A stretch of 64,000 nucleotides of DNA. Origin: Streptomyces litmocidini. Lineage in GTDB: Bacteria; Actinomycetota; Actinomycetes; Streptomycetales; Streptomycetaceae. The notes under the pieces were generated by a model, which was given only the letters and a program-made list of their open reading frames with translations, ran no database searches and was not told where the DNA came from. A program made the position numbers and the translations under genes. Positions within the stretch are counted from its first letter, which is position 1. Each line of letters begins with the position of its first letter. This document shows, one piece after another, positions 62,875 to 64,000 of this stretch. The DNA lies in the NCBI RefSeq assembly GCF_014649755.1, contig NZ_BMTQ01000021.1, positions 55,427 through 119,426 on the forward strand, in the 5' to 3' direction.

Positions 62875-64000
62875 TCACCGGGCGTTGAAGTACTTCGCCT
62901 CCGGGTGGTGGATGACGATGGCGTCGGTGGACTGCTCGGGGTGGAGCTGGAACTCCTCGGAGAGGTGGACGCCGATCCGCTCCGGACGCAGCAGTTCCGC
63001 GATCTTCGCGCGGTCCTCCAGGTCGGGGCAGGCGCCGTAGCCCAGCGAGAAGCGCGCGCCGCGGTACTTGAGGTCGAACATGTCCTCGACGTTCTCGGGG
63101 TCCTCCCCGCCGAAGCCGAGCTCGGCGCGGACCCGGGCGTGCCAGTACTCGGCGAGGGCCTCGGCGAGCTGCACGGAGAGGCCGTGCAGCTCCAGGTAGT
63201 CGCGGTAGGAGTCGGACTCGAACAGCTTGGCCGTGGCCTCGCCGATCTTCGAGCCGACGGTGACGACCTGGAGGCCGACGACATCGGTCTCGCCGGTCTC
63301 CTCCGGGCGGAAGAAGTCCGCGAGGCAGAGGCGGCGGCCCCGGCGCTGACGCGGGAAGGAGAACCGGGTCCGCTCGTTGCCCGCCTCGTCCAGGATGATC
63401 AGGTCGTCGCCCTTGGAGACGCAGGGGAAGTAGCCGTGGACGACGGCCGCTTCGAGCAGGTTCTCGGTGTGGAGGCGCTCCAGCCAGCCGCGCAGCCGGG
63501 GCCGGCCCTCGGTCTCGACGAGCTCCTCGTACGCCGGTCCGTCGCCGGCCCGGTTCTGCTTGAGGCCCCACTGGCCCTTGAAGAGGGCGCCCTCGTCGAG
63601 CCAGGACGCGTAGTCCTTCAGCGGGATGCCCTTGACGACGCGGGTGCCCCAGAAGGGCGGGGTGGGCACCGGGTTGTCGGTGGCCACGTCGGAGCGGCCG
63701 CCGGGCTCCGGCTCGTCGACCTGGAGGGCGGCGGTGCCGGCGCCCTTGGCCACCCGGCGCTGCTTCAGCTCGGGGAGCACGGCTCCGGGGACACCGCGCT
63801 TGACGCCGATGAGCGCGTCCATGAGGCGCAGGCCCTCGAAGGCGTCGCGGGCGTAACGGACCTCGCCCTGGTAGATGTCGTGGAGGTCCTGTTCGACGTA
63901 CGCCCTGGTCAGGGCCGCGCCGCCGAGGATCACGGGGTACTTGGCGGCAAGGCCGCGGCCGTTGAGCTCCTCCAGGTTCTCCTTCATGATCACGGTGGAC
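62875..64000 (-). CDS. metH: Cobalamin-dependent methionine synthase, C-terminal part (partial)
   Basis: The last 375 codons of methionine synthase; the gene continues beyond the window (full length is about 1,170 residues). The visible part starts in the cobalamin-binding region (ENLEELNGRGLAAKYPVILGGAALTRAYVEQDL) and runs through the activation domain with HARVRAELGFGGEDPENVEDMFDLKYRGARFSLGYGACPDLEDRAKI, which contains the SAM-binding RGAR-SxGYGACP motif. It methylates homocysteine from methyltetrahydrofolate through bound cobalamin. Regulation and the start lie outside this window. Confidence 0.95.
   Translation of the reverse strand, partial: STVIMKENLEELNGRGLAAKYPVILGGAALTRAYVEQDLHDIYQGEVRYARDAFEGLRLMDALIGVKRGVPGAVLPELKQRRVAKGAGTAALQVDEPEPGGRSDVATDNPVPTPPFWGTRVVKGIPLKDYASWLDEGALFKGQWGLKQNRAGDGPAYEELVETEGRPRLRGWLERLHTENLLEAAVVHGYFPCVSKGDDLIILDEAGNERTRFSFPRQRRGRRLCLADFFRPEETGETDVVGLQVVTVGSKIGEATAKLFESDSYRDYLELHGLSVQLAEALAEYWHARVRAELGFGGEDPENVEDMFDLKYRGARFSLGYGACPDLEDRAKIAELLRPERIGVHLSEEFQLHPEQSTDAIVIHHPEAKYFNAR

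Overview
The window reads as a high-GC actinobacterial chromosome, almost certainly Streptomyces. The signs are very strong third-position GC bias, frequent GTG and TTG starts, GTGA/ATGA stop-start overlaps, rare TTA codons, a complete Pup-proteasome locus, and the order helY-tatC-tatA-pafC-pafB-FKBP-FKBP-pafA-prcA-prcB-pup-dop-arc, which is known from actinobacterial core chromosomes. I see no rRNA or tRNA gene, CRISPR array, prophage or intact insertion sequence.

Left part (1-31 kb), metabolism, uptake and regulators. A three-gene minus-strand unit (proline-rich membrane protein, mycosin-like protease, SseB-family protein) looks like an accessory of type VII secretion. It is followed by a D-threonine-aldolase-like enzyme and a secreted HAD phosphatase whose stop codons overlap convergently. 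At 6.3-13.0 kb lies a gamma-glutamylation catabolic cluster: SDR, aldehyde dehydrogenase, glutamine synthetase-like GlnA4, a divergent FadR-type regulator, an APC permease and a class I amidotransferase-like hydrolase. Its parts resemble the ethanolamine/polyamine pathway of Streptomyces, and two of its promoters share a sequence motif. Next come an NCS1 permease with TetR regulator and amidohydrolase, a SulP transporter coupled to a beta-carbonic anhydrase, a LysR/TDT exporter pair, a metal-receptor-like protein with an XRE-cupin regulator, a glycine betaine ABC transporter with fused permease and binding protein, a stand-alone 5'-3' exonuclease, a siderophore reductase under an iron box, and a MerR-controlled membrane gene pair.

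Middle (31-34.6 kb). An ADP-ribosylglycohydrolase gene survives only as an N-terminal and a C-terminal scrap separated by an alpha/beta hydrolase gene. This is the clearest rearrangement in the window. A cytochrome P450 follows.

Core (34.7-53.1 kb). HelY helicase, TatA/TatC, two small conserved proteins, the WYL regulators PafB/PafC, two FKBP isomerases, PafA, an MFS exporter with LacI regulator, PrcA/PrcB, Pup, Dop and the proteasomal ATPase ARC. Together they tag proteins with Pup, remove Pup, unfold substrates and degrade them.

Right part (53.3-64 kb). A ferredoxin, a secreted protein, tRNA m1A58 methyltransferase TrmI with a site-2-protease-like M50 protein, a RecB-family nuclease, an orphan response regulator, two tandem paralogous peptide-type binding lipoproteins without transporter genes, a HAD phosphatase and the 3' end of metH.

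The most interesting items are the replaced ADP-ribosylglycohydrolase gene, the in-frame TTA (bldA) codons in the SulP gene and in the MerR-linked membrane gene, the threefold GATAGTGGC operator, the shared motif of the glnA4 cluster, the nested inverted-repeat element at 17.3-17.5 kb, and the six-copy repeat upstream of helY. I found no clearly undescribed multi-gene system. The MerR/membrane pair is the best candidate for unexplored biology.
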